Under the pieces are notes generated by a model. It was given only the letters and a program-made list of their open reading frames with translations. It did no database searches and had not been told where the DNA came from. A stretch of DNA of 50,315 nucleotides from an uncultured Anaerotruncus sp. (GTDB lineage Bacteria > Bacillota > Clostridia > Oscillospirales > Ruminococcaceae): the NCBI RefSeq assembly GCF_902490045.1, contig NZ_CABUCJ010000004.1:1-50315 (forward strand). The letters are read 5' to 3'. Of the stretch, positions 40,019-49,477 are shown in pieces. A program made the translations under genes and the position numbers. The first letter of the stretch is position 1. Each line of letters starts with the position of its first letter.

Positions 40019-40852
40019 TCACGCCGCCAGATGGACGTGCTGGCTGAAGATGAACACCAGCGGCGCGACCATCAGCACGCTGTCAAACCGGTCCATAACC
40101 CCGCCGTGCCCCGGCATGATCGAACCGTAGTCCTTGACCCCGAACTGCCGCTTGATGATCGAGGCCGACAGGTCCCCAAGCATGCTCGCGGCCGACAGGA
40201 AGGGCACGATGCAGAGCAGCGCCGGCACATTGACCGCGATGGGAACGCCCAGCCAGCCCGAAATGGCGCCGTAGAGGAGCGCGACGAGCAGCATGGCGAT
40301 TTCGGCGAAGACGATCCCGCCGACCGCGCCCTCCACCGTCTTTTTCGGGCTGATGACGGGCGCGAGCTTATGCTTTCCGAACGCGCGCCCCGCAAAATAG
40401 GCCCCCGTGTCGCTCAGCCAGGCGCTGCCAAGCGTCACGAGCACGTAGAAGATGCCCAGCGCCTTGCCCCAGTGGTCGCGCATATAGATCAGCGTGGTAA
40501 GCGAAAATGGCACCACCAGGCTGAAAAGGAAGCTCATGGCGATCTGCTCGATGCGCAGCAGGTGGTGACGGCGCAGCAGCACGGCGAAGAGCGCCACCAC
40601 ATAGAGGTAGCAGATCGCCATGATGTGCCGGGCGATCCACTGCACGGAAAAGAGCGGGATCACCGCCGCGAAGGCGATCGACAGCACCGCCACGAGCTTA
40701 TCTTTGATGCAGCCGGTCGCGGCGAGCAGCTCGTAGACCGCCAGCGCGCAGAGAAACGCGATCACAAGGTTTGTCAGCACCGTATCGAAAAAGACAAACA
40801 CCACGAACAGCAGCACAAGACCGATCATGGAGCTGATGATTCTTACCTTCAT
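40019..40852 (-). CDS. cdsA: Phosphatidate cytidylyltransferase
   Basis: A 277-residue integral membrane enzyme that makes CDP-diacylglycerol from phosphatidic acid and CTP. Seven to eight hydrophobic segments, and the C-terminal signature beginning GDLSASIIKRQFGVKD and ending PGHGGVMDRFDS (about 230-263), which binds metal and CDP. ATG 40852. It sits in the usual uppS-cdsA-dxr-rseP order. Confidence 0.97.
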   Translation of the reverse strand: MKVRIISSMIGLVLLFVVFVFFDTVLTNLVIAFLCALAVYELLAATGCIKDKLVAVLSIAFAAVIPLFSVQWIARHIMAICYLYVVALFAVLLRRHHLLRIEQIAMSFLFSLVVPFSLTTLIYMRDHWGKALGIFYVLVTLGSAWLSDTGAYFAGRAFGKHKLAPVISPKKTVEGAVGGIVFAEIAMLLVALLYGAISGWLGVPIAVNVPALLCIVPFLSAASMLGDLSASIIKRQFGVKDYGSIMPGHGGVMDRFDSVLMVAPLVFIFSQHVHLAA

Positions 40853-40891
40853 AGAACTCTCCCATCTTCCGCGCCGTCACGCGGGGTGACA

Positions 40892-41608
40892 TTACAGGCC
40901 GCCGAAACGACGCGACCTCCCCCGGTATTCCGCGATGGCGCGGTCGAGGTGCTCGGGGGTAAAATCCGGCCAGAGCACATCCATAAACACCAGTTCGGCA
41001 TAGGCCGCCTGCCACGGCAGGAAATTGGAGGTGCGCTGCTCCCCGCTCGGGCGGATGATCAGGTCGGGGTCGGGCTGCCCGGCGGTGTAGAGCGCGCCGG
41101 CAAAGGCCTCCTCGTCGATTTCATCGGGAGAAAGCTCTCCGGAGAGGCATCTGCGCGCGAGCGTGCGCGCCGCGTGGACGATCTCGTCCCGGCCCCCGTA
41201 GTTGAGTGCGATGTTGACGGTGATCGCGGTGTTCCCGGCGCTCTCGGCCTCCACGCGCGCGATCATCTCCCGAATGTCCTCGGAGAGCGGACCGCGCTCC
41301 CCCAAAAAACACAGCCGCGCGTCCTCCTCACGGTGCCTGAACATCTCGTTCAGGTACCTGCGCAGAAGATCCATCAACCCCTCCACCTCGTCCGCGGGCC
41401 GCTTCCAGTTTTCGGTGGAAAAGGCGTAGATCGTCAGGTAGGGGACGCCGATTTCCCGGCAGTATTTTGCGATTTTGCCAAAGGTGTCCGCCCCGGCCCT
41501 GTGTCCCGCGCTGCGCGGCAGGCCGCGGCGGCTCGCCCAGCGCCCGTTCCCGTCCATGATGATGCCGATATGACGGGGCATGGCGCCGGCAGGCTGCTTG
41601 TTCGACAT
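40892..41608 (-). CDS. uppS: Isoprenyl (undecaprenyl) diphosphate synthase
   Basis: A 238-residue cis-prenyltransferase that builds the C55 lipid carrier of peptidoglycan. Catalytic Asp in IIMDGNGRWA (about residue 18), then YAFSTENWKRP, NYGGRDEIV (about 140) and RPSGEQRTSNFLPWQ (about 195-209). ATG 41608, 22 bases after frr. The chain length made (C55) is inferred from context. Full length. Confidence 0.96.
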   Translation of the reverse strand: MSNKQPAGAMPRHIGIIMDGNGRWASRRGLPRSAGHRAGADTFGKIAKYCREIGVPYLTIYAFSTENWKRPADEVEGLMDLLRRYLNEMFRHREEDARLCFLGERGPLSEDIREMIARVEAESAGNTAITVNIALNYGGRDEIVHAARTLARRCLSGELSPDEIDEEAFAGALYTAGQPDPDLIIRPSGEQRTSNFLPWQAAYAELVFMDVLWPDFTPEHLDRAIAEYRGRSRRFGGL

Positions 41609-41630
41609 GGATACACTCCGTTCCGGAAAA

Positions 41631-42177
41631 TCAGATTTCGAGGATTTCCTTCTCCTTCTTCGCGGCGGTCTCGTCGATCCGCTTGCAGAACTTGTCGGTC
41701 ATCTTCTGGGTCGCTTCCTCGAGATCCTTCTGGTCATCCTCGCTGATCTCGCTCGATTTCTTGAGCGCCTTGAACTTCTCGTTCGCGTCGCGGCGGATCG
41801 CGCGGATCGCGACCTTGGCTTCCTCTCCCTGCTTCTTGATCTGCTTGCAGATCTCCTTCCTGCGCTCCTCGGTCAGCGGCGGGAACACGATGCGGATGAC
41901 GGAGCCGTCGTTGGTGGGGTTGATGCCGATATCAGAGGCCTGGATCGCCTTTTCGATCGGTTTGAGGGTGGATTTGTCCCACGGCTGGATCACCAGGATG
42001 CGCGCCTCCGCCACCGAGATCGCCGCCATTGCCTGGACCGGCGTGGGGGTGCCGTAGTAGTCGACCGTAATTTTGTCGAGCACTGCGGGATTGGCCCTTC
42101 CGGCGCGGATGGTCGCGAACTCGCCCTCCAGCACGCGGATGGTTTTTTCCATCTTGTCGTTATAGGGATTCAGCCGT

Positions 42178-42185
<8 letters not shown>
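41631..42185 (-). CDS. frr: Ribosome recycling factor
   Basis: A 184-residue RRF that with EF-G splits post-termination ribosomes. The three-helix domain has the conserved LRAGRANP-like block (here IRAGRANPAVLD, about 25-36), IRIVFPPLTEERRK and KEICKQIK. The start was placed at ATG 42185, nine bases after AAGGAGG; an ATG at 42194 directly abuts that site. The gene overlaps pyrH by eight bases. Length equals the family norm, supporting this start. Confidence 0.97.
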
Positions 42186-42900
<715 letters not shown>

Positions 42901-42992
42901 ACATGACCTCCCGGAATGGTTATTTTTGGCACTTTTGCGCCCTGTTTATGCAATCCAGCCCGCAGGCCGGAGGGGGAAATTACATCCCTTCT

Positions 42993-43021
42993 ATTTTACA
43001 ATAATCACCCGTCAAAGTAAA
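42993..43021 (-). promoter_or_regulatory. Sigma-A promoter for pyrH
   Basis: On the minus strand TTTACT (43016-43021), a 17-base spacer and TAAAAT (42993-42998). It would start the pyrH-to-polC unit after the tsf terminator. Confidence 0.6.
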
Positions 43022-43054
43022 GGGCGCGCCGCGATTAATTTCCCCCTCCCGCAT

Positions 43055-43087
43055 ACAAAAAAGGCGGCCGGAAATCCGGCCGCCTTT
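43055..43087 (-). terminator. Terminator after tsf
   Basis: A 12-bp perfect stem (43060-43071 with 43076-43087; core GGCGGCCGG) around AAAT. In the minus-strand transcript it is followed by a run of six or more T, a classical intrinsic terminator, 13 bases after the tsf stop. Confidence 0.93.
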
Positions 43088-43100
43088 CGACGGAAAAATC

Positions 43101-44021
43101 TTACTTGATCATGCTGGCAACTTCGTCGGCGAAGTTGTCCTCGCGCTTCTCAAGGCCCTCGCCCTTCTCATAGCGGACGAAACCGGTGACCTTGATCGAG
43201 CCGCCGAGCGCCTTGGCGGTCTCCTCGGTGTATTGCGCGACGGTGATGTCGCCGTTCTTGACGAACGGCTGATCCAGCAGGCAGTTCTCCTTGTAGTACT
43301 TGCCGATGCGGCCGTCGACCATCTTGGCGATGATCTGGGCGGGCTTGTTCTTGAGCTTCTCGTCGTTAGCGATCTGCGCGGTGAGGATCTCCTTCTCCTT
43401 CTCGATAACGTCCGCGGGAACGGAAGCCTCGTTGAGGAAGAGCGGATTGATCGCCGCGACCTGCATCGCGACATCCTTCGCGTAGGCCTGGAAGCCCTCC
43501 TTGTCCGCGACGTCGGTCTCAAAGGTGACCATGACGCCGATGCGGCCGCCGCCGTGCACGTAGGTGACGAGCGGGCCCTCGGCATAGGTGAAGCGGCGGA
43601 CCTTCATGTTCTCGCCGATCGTGAGGATCTTGTCGCGGAGCTCCTCCTCGACGGTCATGCTCATGCCGACCGCGGGGAGCTTCAGAAGCGCGTCGACATC
43701 GGCGGGCTTGTGGGCCGCGACGGTCTTGGCGCAGGATTTGACGAAATCCATGAACTTGTCGTTCTTCGCGACAAAGTCGGTCTCCGAGTTGACTTCGATC
43801 ACGACGCCGACCTTGGTGTCGTCGTCGACCATCGCGAGGACGACGCCCTCGGCCGCGATGCGGCCGGCCTTCTTGGTGGCCGCGGCGAGCCCCTTCTCAC
43901 GGAGAATCTCAACCGCTTTTTCCATATCTCCATCCGCTTCGGTCAGAGCCTTTTTGCAGTCCATCATGCCGCAATTGGTCTGCTCGCGCAGCGCCTGTAC
44001 GTCTTTTGCAGTGAATGCCAT
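43101..44021 (-). CDS. tsf: Elongation factor Ts
   Basis: A 306-residue EF-Ts, the nucleotide exchange factor for EF-Tu. N-terminal UBA domain with VQALREQTNCGMMDCKKAL (about 9-27), the core with EVNSETDFVAKND (about 72-84), then two dimerisation-type subdomains. The start is ATG 44021, six bases after a GGAGGTTTC site; an upstream in-frame start at 44036 would add residues that are not part of the family N-terminus. Follows rpsB after 45 bases. Confidence 0.97.
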   Translation of the reverse strand: MAFTAKDVQALREQTNCGMMDCKKALTEADGDMEKAVEILREKGLAAATKKAGRIAAEGVVLAMVDDDTKVGVVIEVNSETDFVAKNDKFMDFVKSCAKTVAAHKPADVDALLKLPAVGMSMTVEEELRDKILTIGENMKVRRFTYAEGPLVTYVHGGGRIGVMVTFETDVADKEGFQAYAKDVAMQVAAINPLFLNEASVPADVIEKEKEILTAQIANDEKLKNKPAQIIAKMVDGRIGKYYKENCLLDQPFVKNGDITVAQYTEETAKALGGSIKVTGFVRYEKGEGLEKREDNFADEVASMIK

Positions 44022-44066
44022 TCGTGAAACCTCCATATATCTTTTATTCGTCCAAAAAGCCGGGAT

Positions 44067-44819
44067 TTACTTATCGGCGGGAGCCTCGTCGGTCTCGTTC
44101 TCCTTCGCGGCGGCCTCTTCCGGAGCGACCTCGGTGCTGCCCTGGCGGCCCTCGATGAGCGCGTCGGCCATGGTGGCGCACAACAGCTTGACGGCGCGGA
44201 TCGCGTCGTCGTTGCCGGGGATCACGTAGTCGATCTCATCGGGATCGCAGTTGGTGTCGACGATCGCGACGATGGGGATGCCCAGCTTGCGCGCTTCGGC
44301 GACGGCGATCTTCTCCTTGCGGGGGTCGACGACGAAGAGGGCGGACGGGAGCTTCTTCATGTCCTTGATGCCGCCGAGGAACTTCTCGAGTTTCTCGATC
44401 TCAAGGTTGAGCTTGCTGACTTCCTTCTTCGGTAGCAGCTCGAAGGTGCCGTCCTCCTGCATCTTGCGCAGCTGCGCGAGGCGGTCGATCCGGCGGCGGA
44501 TGGTCTTGAAGTTGGTCAGCATGCCGCCGAGCCATCTGGCGTTGACATAGTAGGCGCCGGCGCGGGTGGCCTCGTCGCGGACGGAGTCGCCCGCCTGCTT
44601 CTTGGTGCCGACGAACAGGAGGTTCCCGCCGTTGGCGGCCATGTCGCGGACGAACATATAGGCCTCGTCCAGCTTTTTGACGGTTTTCTGGAGGTCGATG
44701 ATGTAGATGCCGTTGCGCTCGGTGAAGATGTAACGGGCCATCTTCGGATTCCATCTCCTGGTCTGGTGGCCGAAGTGGACACCCGCCTCCAACAGTTGTT
44801 TCATTGATACTACGCCCAT
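44067..44819 (-). CDS. rpsB: 30S ribosomal protein S2
   Basis: A 250-residue S2. MKQLLEAGVHFGHQTRRWNPKM at the start (after MGVVS), then FVGTKKQAGD, NARWLGGMLTNF and the VDTNCDP-x-IDYVIPGNDD block (about 195-212). The C-terminal ~25 residues form an acidic Ala/Glu tail. ATG 44819 has GAGAGGAA upstream. It begins the rpsB-tsf operon behind a strong promoter and a leader of about 110 bases, where S2-type autoregulation could act. Confidence 0.97.
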   Translation of the reverse strand: MGVVSMKQLLEAGVHFGHQTRRWNPKMARYIFTERNGIYIIDLQKTVKKLDEAYMFVRDMAANGGNLLFVGTKKQAGDSVRDEATRAGAYYVNARWLGGMLTNFKTIRRRIDRLAQLRKMQEDGTFELLPKKEVSKLNLEIEKLEKFLGGIKDMKKLPSALFVVDPRKEKIAVAEARKLGIPIVAIVDTNCDPDEIDYVIPGNDDAIRAVKLLCATMADALIEGRQGSTEVAPEEAAAKENETDEAPADK

Positions 44820-44940
44820 GATAAATTCCTCTCTTTCGGTTAAATTCCGCCACCGCGTTCATCTCATCCCACCATCCCAGAGGGACACCGATCAGATGAT
44901 CGCGCGGTGTGTGTGTTACCGGCAGTATGCCAGCCGTAAT

Positions 44941-44969
44941 ATATTACCACAAAGAGAGAAAAAATGCAA
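44941..44969 (-). promoter_or_regulatory. Sigma-A promoter with extended -10 for rpsB-tsf
   Basis: On the minus strand TTGCAT (44964-44969), a 17-base spacer ending TGG, and TAATAT (44941-44946). The leader to rpsB is about 115 bases and contains only short hairpins. Confidence 0.75.
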
Positions 44970-45015
44970 GTATGAATTTCCCGCCGCGCCAATATTTTGC
45001 GCGGTTTTGGGGCGT

Positions 45016-45315
45016 TTAGTCGTCCTCCAGGATACGGAACCACTTTCCGCGTCCGCCCGTGGAATTCTCCTGTGCCGGAAGGGTGTGGTTGACGAGGATG
45101 GTGTCCTCCCCGATCACCTCGATGTCCTGCCAGCGGATGACGGTGTCCTCCTCCCGGCCGAGCAGCCCGAAAAAGCGTAGCCTGCCGCGGATGACGATCG
45201 CCGTGACCGCGGCGGCGGCCGTGTCGATCTCCGCGTCCGAAACGTACCCGAGCTTGCTGCCGTTGCGCACGTTGATGACGTATTTGTTCCGAAGGTCCCC
45301 CATCCGGCAAAACAT
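45016..45315 (-). CDS. YlmC/YmxH family PRC-barrel sporulation protein
   Basis: A 99-residue PRC-barrel-like protein of the YlmC/YmxH family, small cytosolic proteins found almost only in endospore formers. The core reads FCRMGDLRNKYVINVRNGSKLG then VIRGRLRFFGLLGREED and a WQDIEVIGEDTILV end. Function is unknown; deletion phenotypes in relatives are mild. The start is ATG 45315, six bases after a GGGGGAA site. A sigma-E-like promoter lies 30-60 bases upstream. It is alone on its strand between rpsB and the symporter gene. Confidence 0.88.
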   Translation of the reverse strand: MFCRMGDLRNKYVINVRNGSKLGYVSDAEIDTAAAAVTAIVIRGRLRFFGLLGREEDTVIRWQDIEVIGEDTILVNHTLPAQENSTGGRGKWFRILEDD

Positions 45316-45345
45316 GGCGCTTCCCCCCTGTGCTGATTTGATTAA

Positions 45346-45373
45346 AGTATATGTGCGGGACCGGGGAAATAGT
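45346..45373 (-). promoter_or_regulatory. Sigma-E-like promoter for the YlmC/YmxH gene
   Basis: On the minus strand ACTATTT (45367-45373), a 13-base spacer and CATATACT (45346-45353), resembling the Bacillus sigma-E pattern. Position fits expression in the mother cell. Only a pattern match. Confidence 0.45.
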
Positions 45374-45388
45374 TCTTCTGCAAAGCAA

Positions 45389-45417
45389 TTGACATTTGGA
45401 TGGAAATCCCTTATGAT
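45389..45417 (+). promoter_or_regulatory. Sigma-A promoter for the symporter gene
   Basis: TTGACA (45389-45394), a 17-base spacer and TATGAT (45412-45417), 80 bases before the GTG start. It runs back to back with the YlmC/YmxH promoter. Confidence 0.75.
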
Positions 45418-45496
45418 AAACTTTATGAACAATTTGTAAACCCCGCAAACGGAAATCCCCGGCAGTACAGGGACGTGCCGGGACGGAGGTGTTTTT

Positions 45497-46882
45497 GTGC
45501 AAAGGGAAAAGTTTTCTTCGCGGCTCGGCTTTCTGCTGATCTCGGCGGGCTGCGCCATCGGGATCGGCAACGTCTGGCGGTTCCCCTACATCACGGGACA
45601 GTACGGCGGCGCGGCGTTCGTGCTGATCTATCTGTTCTTCCTCGTCATCCTCGGCCTGCCGATCATGGTCATGGAATTCTCGGTCGGCCGCGCCAGCCAG
45701 AAGAGCGCCGCCCGCTCGTTCGACGTGCTCGAACCGAAGGGGAGCAAATGGCACCTCTATAAATACGGCGCCATGCTTGGCAACTACATGCTGATGATGT
45801 TCTATACGACCGTCGGCGGCTGGATGCTCATCTACTTCGTGAAGATGGCGGGCGGCGAGTTCGCCGGCAAGACCCCGGATGAGGTTGGCGGCATCTTCAA
45901 CAGCATGCTCGGCGACCCTCTGCTCATGATGATCTGGATGGTGATCGTCGTCGTGATCGGCTTCGGCGTCTGCTCGATGGGGCTGCAAAACGGAGTTGAA
46001 AAGATCACCAAGGCGATGATGAGCTGTCTGCTTCTCATCATGGTGGTGCTCGTCGCGCGTTCGGTCACGCTGCCGGGCGCGGGCGAGGGGCTTCGGTTCT
46101 ACCTGATGCCCGATTTCGGCAAGATGGCCGACCAGGGCGTTGCCACCGTCGTATCCGCGGCCATGGGGCAGGCGTTCTTCACCCTCAGCCTCGGCATTGG
46201 CGCAATGGCCATCTTCGGCAGCTACATCGGCAAGGACCGTTCCCTCACCGGCGAGTCGATCAGCATCACGCTGCTCGACACCTTCGTCGCGCTGATGGCC
46301 GGCCTCATCATCTTCCCCGCTTGCTCTGCGTTCGGCGTCGACTCGGCGCAGGGCCCCGGACTCGTCTTCGTCACCCTGCCCAATATCTTCAACGAGATGC
46401 CCGGCGGCCGGGTGTTCGGCGCGCTCTTCTTCGTCTTTATGTCCTTCGCCGCCCTCTCGACCATCATCGCGGTGTTTGAAAACATCGTCTCTTTCGGGAT
46501 GGATCTCTGGGGCTGGACCCGCAAAAAGACGGTCGCCGTCAATCTCGCGGCGATCATCCTGCTTTCGATCCCCTGCGTGCTCGGCTACAACCTGTGGAGC
46601 GGCTTTGCCCCGCTCGGCGCGGGCTCCGCGGTGCTCGACCTCGAGGACTTCATCGTCAGCAACAACCTGCTGCCGCTCGGCTCCCTCGTCTACCTGCTCT
46701 TCTGCACCTCCCGGTACGGCTGGGGCTGGAAGAACTTCATTGCCGAGGCGGACACCGGAAACGGCGTCAAGTTCCCAAAGTGGTCGCGGATCTACGTCTC
46801 CTACATCCTGCCGCTCATCGTGCTGTTCATCTTTTTCCAGGGCTATTGGGACAAATTCTTCAAGGCGCTGTTTATCCACTGA
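45497..46882 (+). CDS. Sodium-dependent transporter, NSS (SNF) family
   Basis: A 461-residue neurotransmitter:sodium-symporter-type transporter with 11-12 membrane helices and the LeuT fold. The first helix carries GCAIGIGNVWRFPYITGQYG, the family's sodium and substrate site. Relatives carry amino acids (Trp, Tyr, Leu, Met) into the cell with Na+. The substrate cannot be told. GTG 45497 has GGACGGAGGTG upstream; the start is supported by the family N-terminus (REKFSSRLGF). Its own promoter and a bidirectional terminator flank it, so it is monocistronic. Confidence 0.94.
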   Translation: MQREKFSSRLGFLLISAGCAIGIGNVWRFPYITGQYGGAAFVLIYLFFLVILGLPIMVMEFSVGRASQKSAARSFDVLEPKGSKWHLYKYGAMLGNYMLMMFYTTVGGWMLIYFVKMAGGEFAGKTPDEVGGIFNSMLGDPLLMMIWMVIVVVIGFGVCSMGLQNGVEKITKAMMSCLLLIMVVLVARSVTLPGAGEGLRFYLMPDFGKMADQGVATVVSAAMGQAFFTLSLGIGAMAIFGSYIGKDRSLTGESISITLLDTFVALMAGLIIFPACSAFGVDSAQGPGLVFVTLPNIFNEMPGGRVFGALFFVFMSFAALSTIIAVFENIVSFGMDLWGWTRKKTVAVNLAAIILLSIPCVLGYNLWSGFAPLGAGSAVLDLEDFIVSNNLLPLGSLVYLLFCTSRYGWGWKNFIAEADTGNGVKFPKWSRIYVSYILPLIVLFIFFQGYWDKFFKALFIH

Positions 46883-46887
46883 GAAGC

Positions 46888-46919
46888 AAAAGGGAGCCGC
46901 CCGCGGGCGGCTCCCTTTT
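46888..46919. terminator. Bidirectional terminator between the symporter and sigG
   Basis: A 15-bp perfect stem (46888-46902 with 46905-46919; core GGGAGCCGCCC) flanked by A-run and T-run, serving both convergent genes. Confidence 0.95.
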
Positions 46920-46923
46920 TAGA

Positions 46924-47694
46924 TTAGATGTGCTTTTTGATCCAGTCGAGCGCGCCCTTTTCCAGACGGGAGACCTGCGCCTGCGAGATGCCGATCTCCT
47001 TAGCGACTTCCATCTGGGTCTTGCCGACGAAAAAGCGCAGCGTGAGGATCTTCTTCTCCCGTTCGCCCAGGCTCTTCATCGCCTCCTTGATCGCGATCTC
47101 GTCCATCCAGTCGCTTTCACCGCCCTTGTCCCCCACCTGGTCCATCACGTAGATGGTGTCCCCGCCGTCCGAATAGACCGGCTCGTAGAGGGACATCGGT
47201 TCGACGATCGCCTCGAGCGCGAGCACGACGTCCTCTTTTTTGGCACCCATCTCCGCCGCGATCTCGTCCACGGTCGGCTCTTTGGAGTTGCGGTTGATGA
47301 GCGTCTCCTTCGCCTGCATCGCCTTATAGGCGAGGTCGCGCAGCGAACGGCTCACCCGCACCGAGTTGTTGTCGCGCAGATGGCGGCGGATTTCCCCGAT
47401 GATCATCGGCACCCCGTAGGTGGAAAAGCGCACGTTCTGGTTGGGATCGAAGTTGTCGATCGCCTTGATGAGCCCGATGCACCCCACCTGAAAGAGGTCG
47501 TCCAGGTTTTCGCCGCGGTTGGTGAACTTCTGCACGACCGACAGCACCAGCCGCAGGTTGCCGTTGATCATCTCCTGGCGCGCCTGCTGGTCCCCCTGCC
47601 GGATGCGCTTTAACAGCTCGATCTTTTCCTTTTCCTTTAAAACGGTCAGCTTGGCCGTATTGATCCCGCAGATTTCCACCTTGTTGTAATACAC
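46924..47694 (-). CDS. sigG: Sporulation sigma factor sigma-G
   Basis: A 256-residue sigma-70-family factor active in the forespore after engulfment. The N-terminus YYNKVEICGINTAKLTVL matches sigma-G (Bacillus SRNKVEICGVDTSKLPVL) and separates it from sigma-F. Region 2 has NLRLVLSVVQKFTNRGENLDDLFQVGCIGLIKAIDNFD; region 4 ends with AKEIGISQAQVSRLEKGALD. The GTG at 47694 with GGGGTG upstream is preferred because it gives the family N-terminus. A forespore-type promoter lies just ahead. Confidence 0.96.
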   Translation of the reverse strand: MYYNKVEICGINTAKLTVLKEKEKIELLKRIRQGDQQARQEMINGNLRLVLSVVQKFTNRGENLDDLFQVGCIGLIKAIDNFDPNQNVRFSTYGVPMIIGEIRRHLRDNNSVRVSRSLRDLAYKAMQAKETLINRNSKEPTVDEIAAEMGAKKEDVVLALEAIVEPMSLYEPVYSDGGDTIYVMDQVGDKGGESDWMDEIAIKEAMKSLGEREKKILTLRFFVGKTQMEVAKEIGISQAQVSRLEKGALDWIKKHI

Positions 47695-47729
47695 GTTTCG
47701 CACCCCGCTCACCCGAATCTTTCTAAATT

Positions 47730-47759
47730 CAGTATGAGCAGGGGAATTTGCAAACATAC
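47730..47759 (-). promoter_or_regulatory. Sigma-G/F-like promoter for sigG
   Basis: On the minus strand GTATG (47755-47759), an 18-base spacer and CATACTG (47730-47736), close to the forespore pattern (-35 GHATR, -10 CATNHTA). In Bacillus sigG is read by sigma-F and then sigma-G, so this placement is expected. Confidence 0.5.
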
Positions 47760-47810
47760 GCTTTCCAGAAATTGCTTGACCGGTGCGGCGGCATTTCCCG
47801 GTTGGCGCGT

Positions 47811-47848
47811 AAAAGGCCCCGGGACGAAATTTTCGTGCCGGGGCCTTT
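47811..47848. terminator. Terminator between sigE and sigG
   Basis: A nearly perfect stem (AAAGGCCCC 47812-47820 with GGGGCCTTT 47840-47848, continued by CGAAA/TTTCG inside). T-run on the minus strand, 20 bases after the sigE stop. It separates sigE from sigG. Confidence 0.9.
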
Positions 47849-47866
47849 CTGTAAAGCGAAGTGACA

Positions 47867-48592
47867 TTACAGAGTTTTTTCGAGCTCCTTTTTGAGCTTT
47901 TTGATGATGCGCTTTTCCAGACGCGAGATGTATGACTGGGAAATGCCGATGATATCCGCGACCTCCTTCTGGGTCTTCTCCTCGTTTCCGAGCAGGCCGA
48001 ACCGCAGCTTCATGATGAGCTGTTCGCGCTCGTCGAGATGGCTGATCGCGCCGAGCAGGAGGTTTTTCTCCGCCTCGTCCTCAATGGGGCGGTTGATGCT
48101 GTCCGGGTCGGTGCCCAGAATGTCCGAGAGGAGCAGCTCGTTGCCGTCCCAGTCGATGTTGAGCGGCTCGTCGATCGAAATCTCGTTCCGGTGCGACTGG
48201 TTTTTGCGCAGGTGCATGAGAATCTCGTTTTCGATGCAGCGGGAGGCGTAGGTGGCGAGCTTGATATTCTTCTGCGGGCAGAAGGTGTTCACCGCCTTGA
48301 TCAGCCCGATCGTCCCGATGGAAATGAGGTCCTCCACACAGATGCCGGTCGACTCGAATTTTTTGGCGATGTAGACGACCAGCCGCAGGTTATGTACCGT
48401 CAGCGTCTCCTTCGCGCCCTCGTCGTTCTCCTCGAGCTTGCGGAAAACGATCTTTTCCTCCTCCTTGGAGAGGGGCGCGGGCAGCGTCTCCGGGCCGTTG
48501 ATATAGTAGGCCCGCCTCCTCCACAGCCTCCAAAAGATTTCACGCAGCCGCCCGAACAGCCCGGCCGCCCGCGTCCGTAATGTCGTGATCAA
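47867..48592 (-). CDS. sigE: Sporulation sigma factor pro-sigma-E
   Basis: A 241-residue mother-cell sigma factor made as an inactive precursor. The first ~28 residues (basic, with FWRLWRRR) are the membrane-binding pro-sequence; the mature part begins near YYINGPETLPAPLSKEEE, aligning with the Bacillus sigma-E junction. Region 2: LIKAVNTFCPQKNIKLATYA; region 4: ADIIGISQSYISRLEKR. Start TTG 48592, ten bases after GGAAGGGG. It lies 17 bases after spoIIGA, the protease that activates it, in the same operon. Confidence 0.96.
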   Translation of the reverse strand: MITTLRTRAAGLFGRLREIFWRLWRRRAYYINGPETLPAPLSKEEEKIVFRKLEENDEGAKETLTVHNLRLVVYIAKKFESTGICVEDLISIGTIGLIKAVNTFCPQKNIKLATYASRCIENEILMHLRKNQSHRNEISIDEPLNIDWDGNELLLSDILGTDPDSINRPIEDEAEKNLLLGAISHLDEREQLIMKLRFGLLGNEEKTQKEVADIIGISQSYISRLEKRIIKKLKKELEKTL

Positions 48593-48609
48593 ATAAATAC
48601 GCCCCTTCC

Positions 48610-49425
48610 CTAATGCGCCCGGTCGATAATCTGCGGGTTGATGAGCGCCTGGTATTCCCCGCTGATCGGTTCGCGGCTCGCCGCTATGTAGACGTCGGAG
48701 GTCCGGATCGTCCTGCCTCCTCCGGTGATCCGGATTTCATCGGGCCGGAACCCCTCGAGCGCCCCCTCCCCCGTCACCGTCCGGCAGGGGATCACCCGGA
48801 AGCCCGCAAATTCGGGCGGCCGCACCCGTTCCGCCAGCGCCCGGTCGCAGACGATGACGGGCGCGCCGGAAAAGGGCTCCCGCAGGTCGCTGCCGGTATC
48901 CGCGAGCCCCTTGCAGGAGACCGTCTTCCCGTCCGCCGTCATGGTGATTTCATAGAGCCGCCGTTCGTCGACCCGGCCCGCGAAGAGCCGCTCGAAGAGC
49001 AAAATGAGCAGATACGCGGCGGTCGTGGAAAGGATGAGCGCCAGCACGGAGATGTCGAAATAGACCACGCCGTTATAGAAGATCATCCCGGCGGGCGCGA
49101 GCAGGCGGGAGAGCGCCAGCATGAGCCCCGCGAAGAGGAAGCTCACCGCAAAGGTGACGAAAAGGGCCTTTGCGAGACGCTGCCATGGGCGCACGCCGAA
49201 GGCGGCCGCCGCCATTGCCAGTGCGAGCAGGATTTTATAGAGAATTTGGAACCACAGCCCCACATAGGGCAGGAAGATGACGAGCGACCCGAGCGCGCCG
49301 ACGAGGGCCCCGGCGCACAGCCTCCAGCGGCTCGCCAGCACGCCGAGCAGTTTGGCCGAAGCGAGCAGGAGCAGGAGATTGACGATATAGTTCACCACTA
49401 CCAGCACATCCGCATAAACTGTCAT
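48610..49425 (-). CDS. spoIIGA: Sigma-E processing peptidase SpoIIGA
   Basis: A 271-residue membrane-bound aspartic protease that removes the pro-sequence of sigma-E once the SpoIIR signal arrives from the forespore. Five membrane helices fill residues about 5-148; the cytosolic domain has the active-site triplet Asp176-Thr-Gly (ADTGSDLREPFSGAPV). The start is ATG 49425, after a GGGGCGGGGCGG stretch. Followed by sigE with 17 bases between. A Spo0A-type promoter lies 50-90 bases upstream. Confidence 0.95.
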   Translation of the reverse strand: MTVYADVLVVVNYIVNLLLLLASAKLLGVLASRWRLCAGALVGALGSLVIFLPYVGLWFQILYKILLALAMAAAAFGVRPWQRLAKALFVTFAVSFLFAGLMLALSRLLAPAGMIFYNGVVYFDISVLALILSTTAAYLLILLFERLFAGRVDERRLYEITMTADGKTVSCKGLADTGSDLREPFSGAPVIVCDRALAERVRPPEFAGFRVIPCRTVTGEGALEGFRPDEIRITGGGRTIRTSDVYIAASREPISGEYQALINPQIIDRAH

Positions 49426-49477
49426 AACCGCCCCGCCCCCCGCCGGAAATCCCAAGCCGATATTGTCCAACAGGACT

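Noticed and set aside
44864..46879. A 671-codon frame antisense to the symporter (minus strand)
   Set aside because: Mirror frame of a well-recognised membrane protein gene; rich in Asp, Glu, His and Arg as expected for an antisense of hydrophobic codons.
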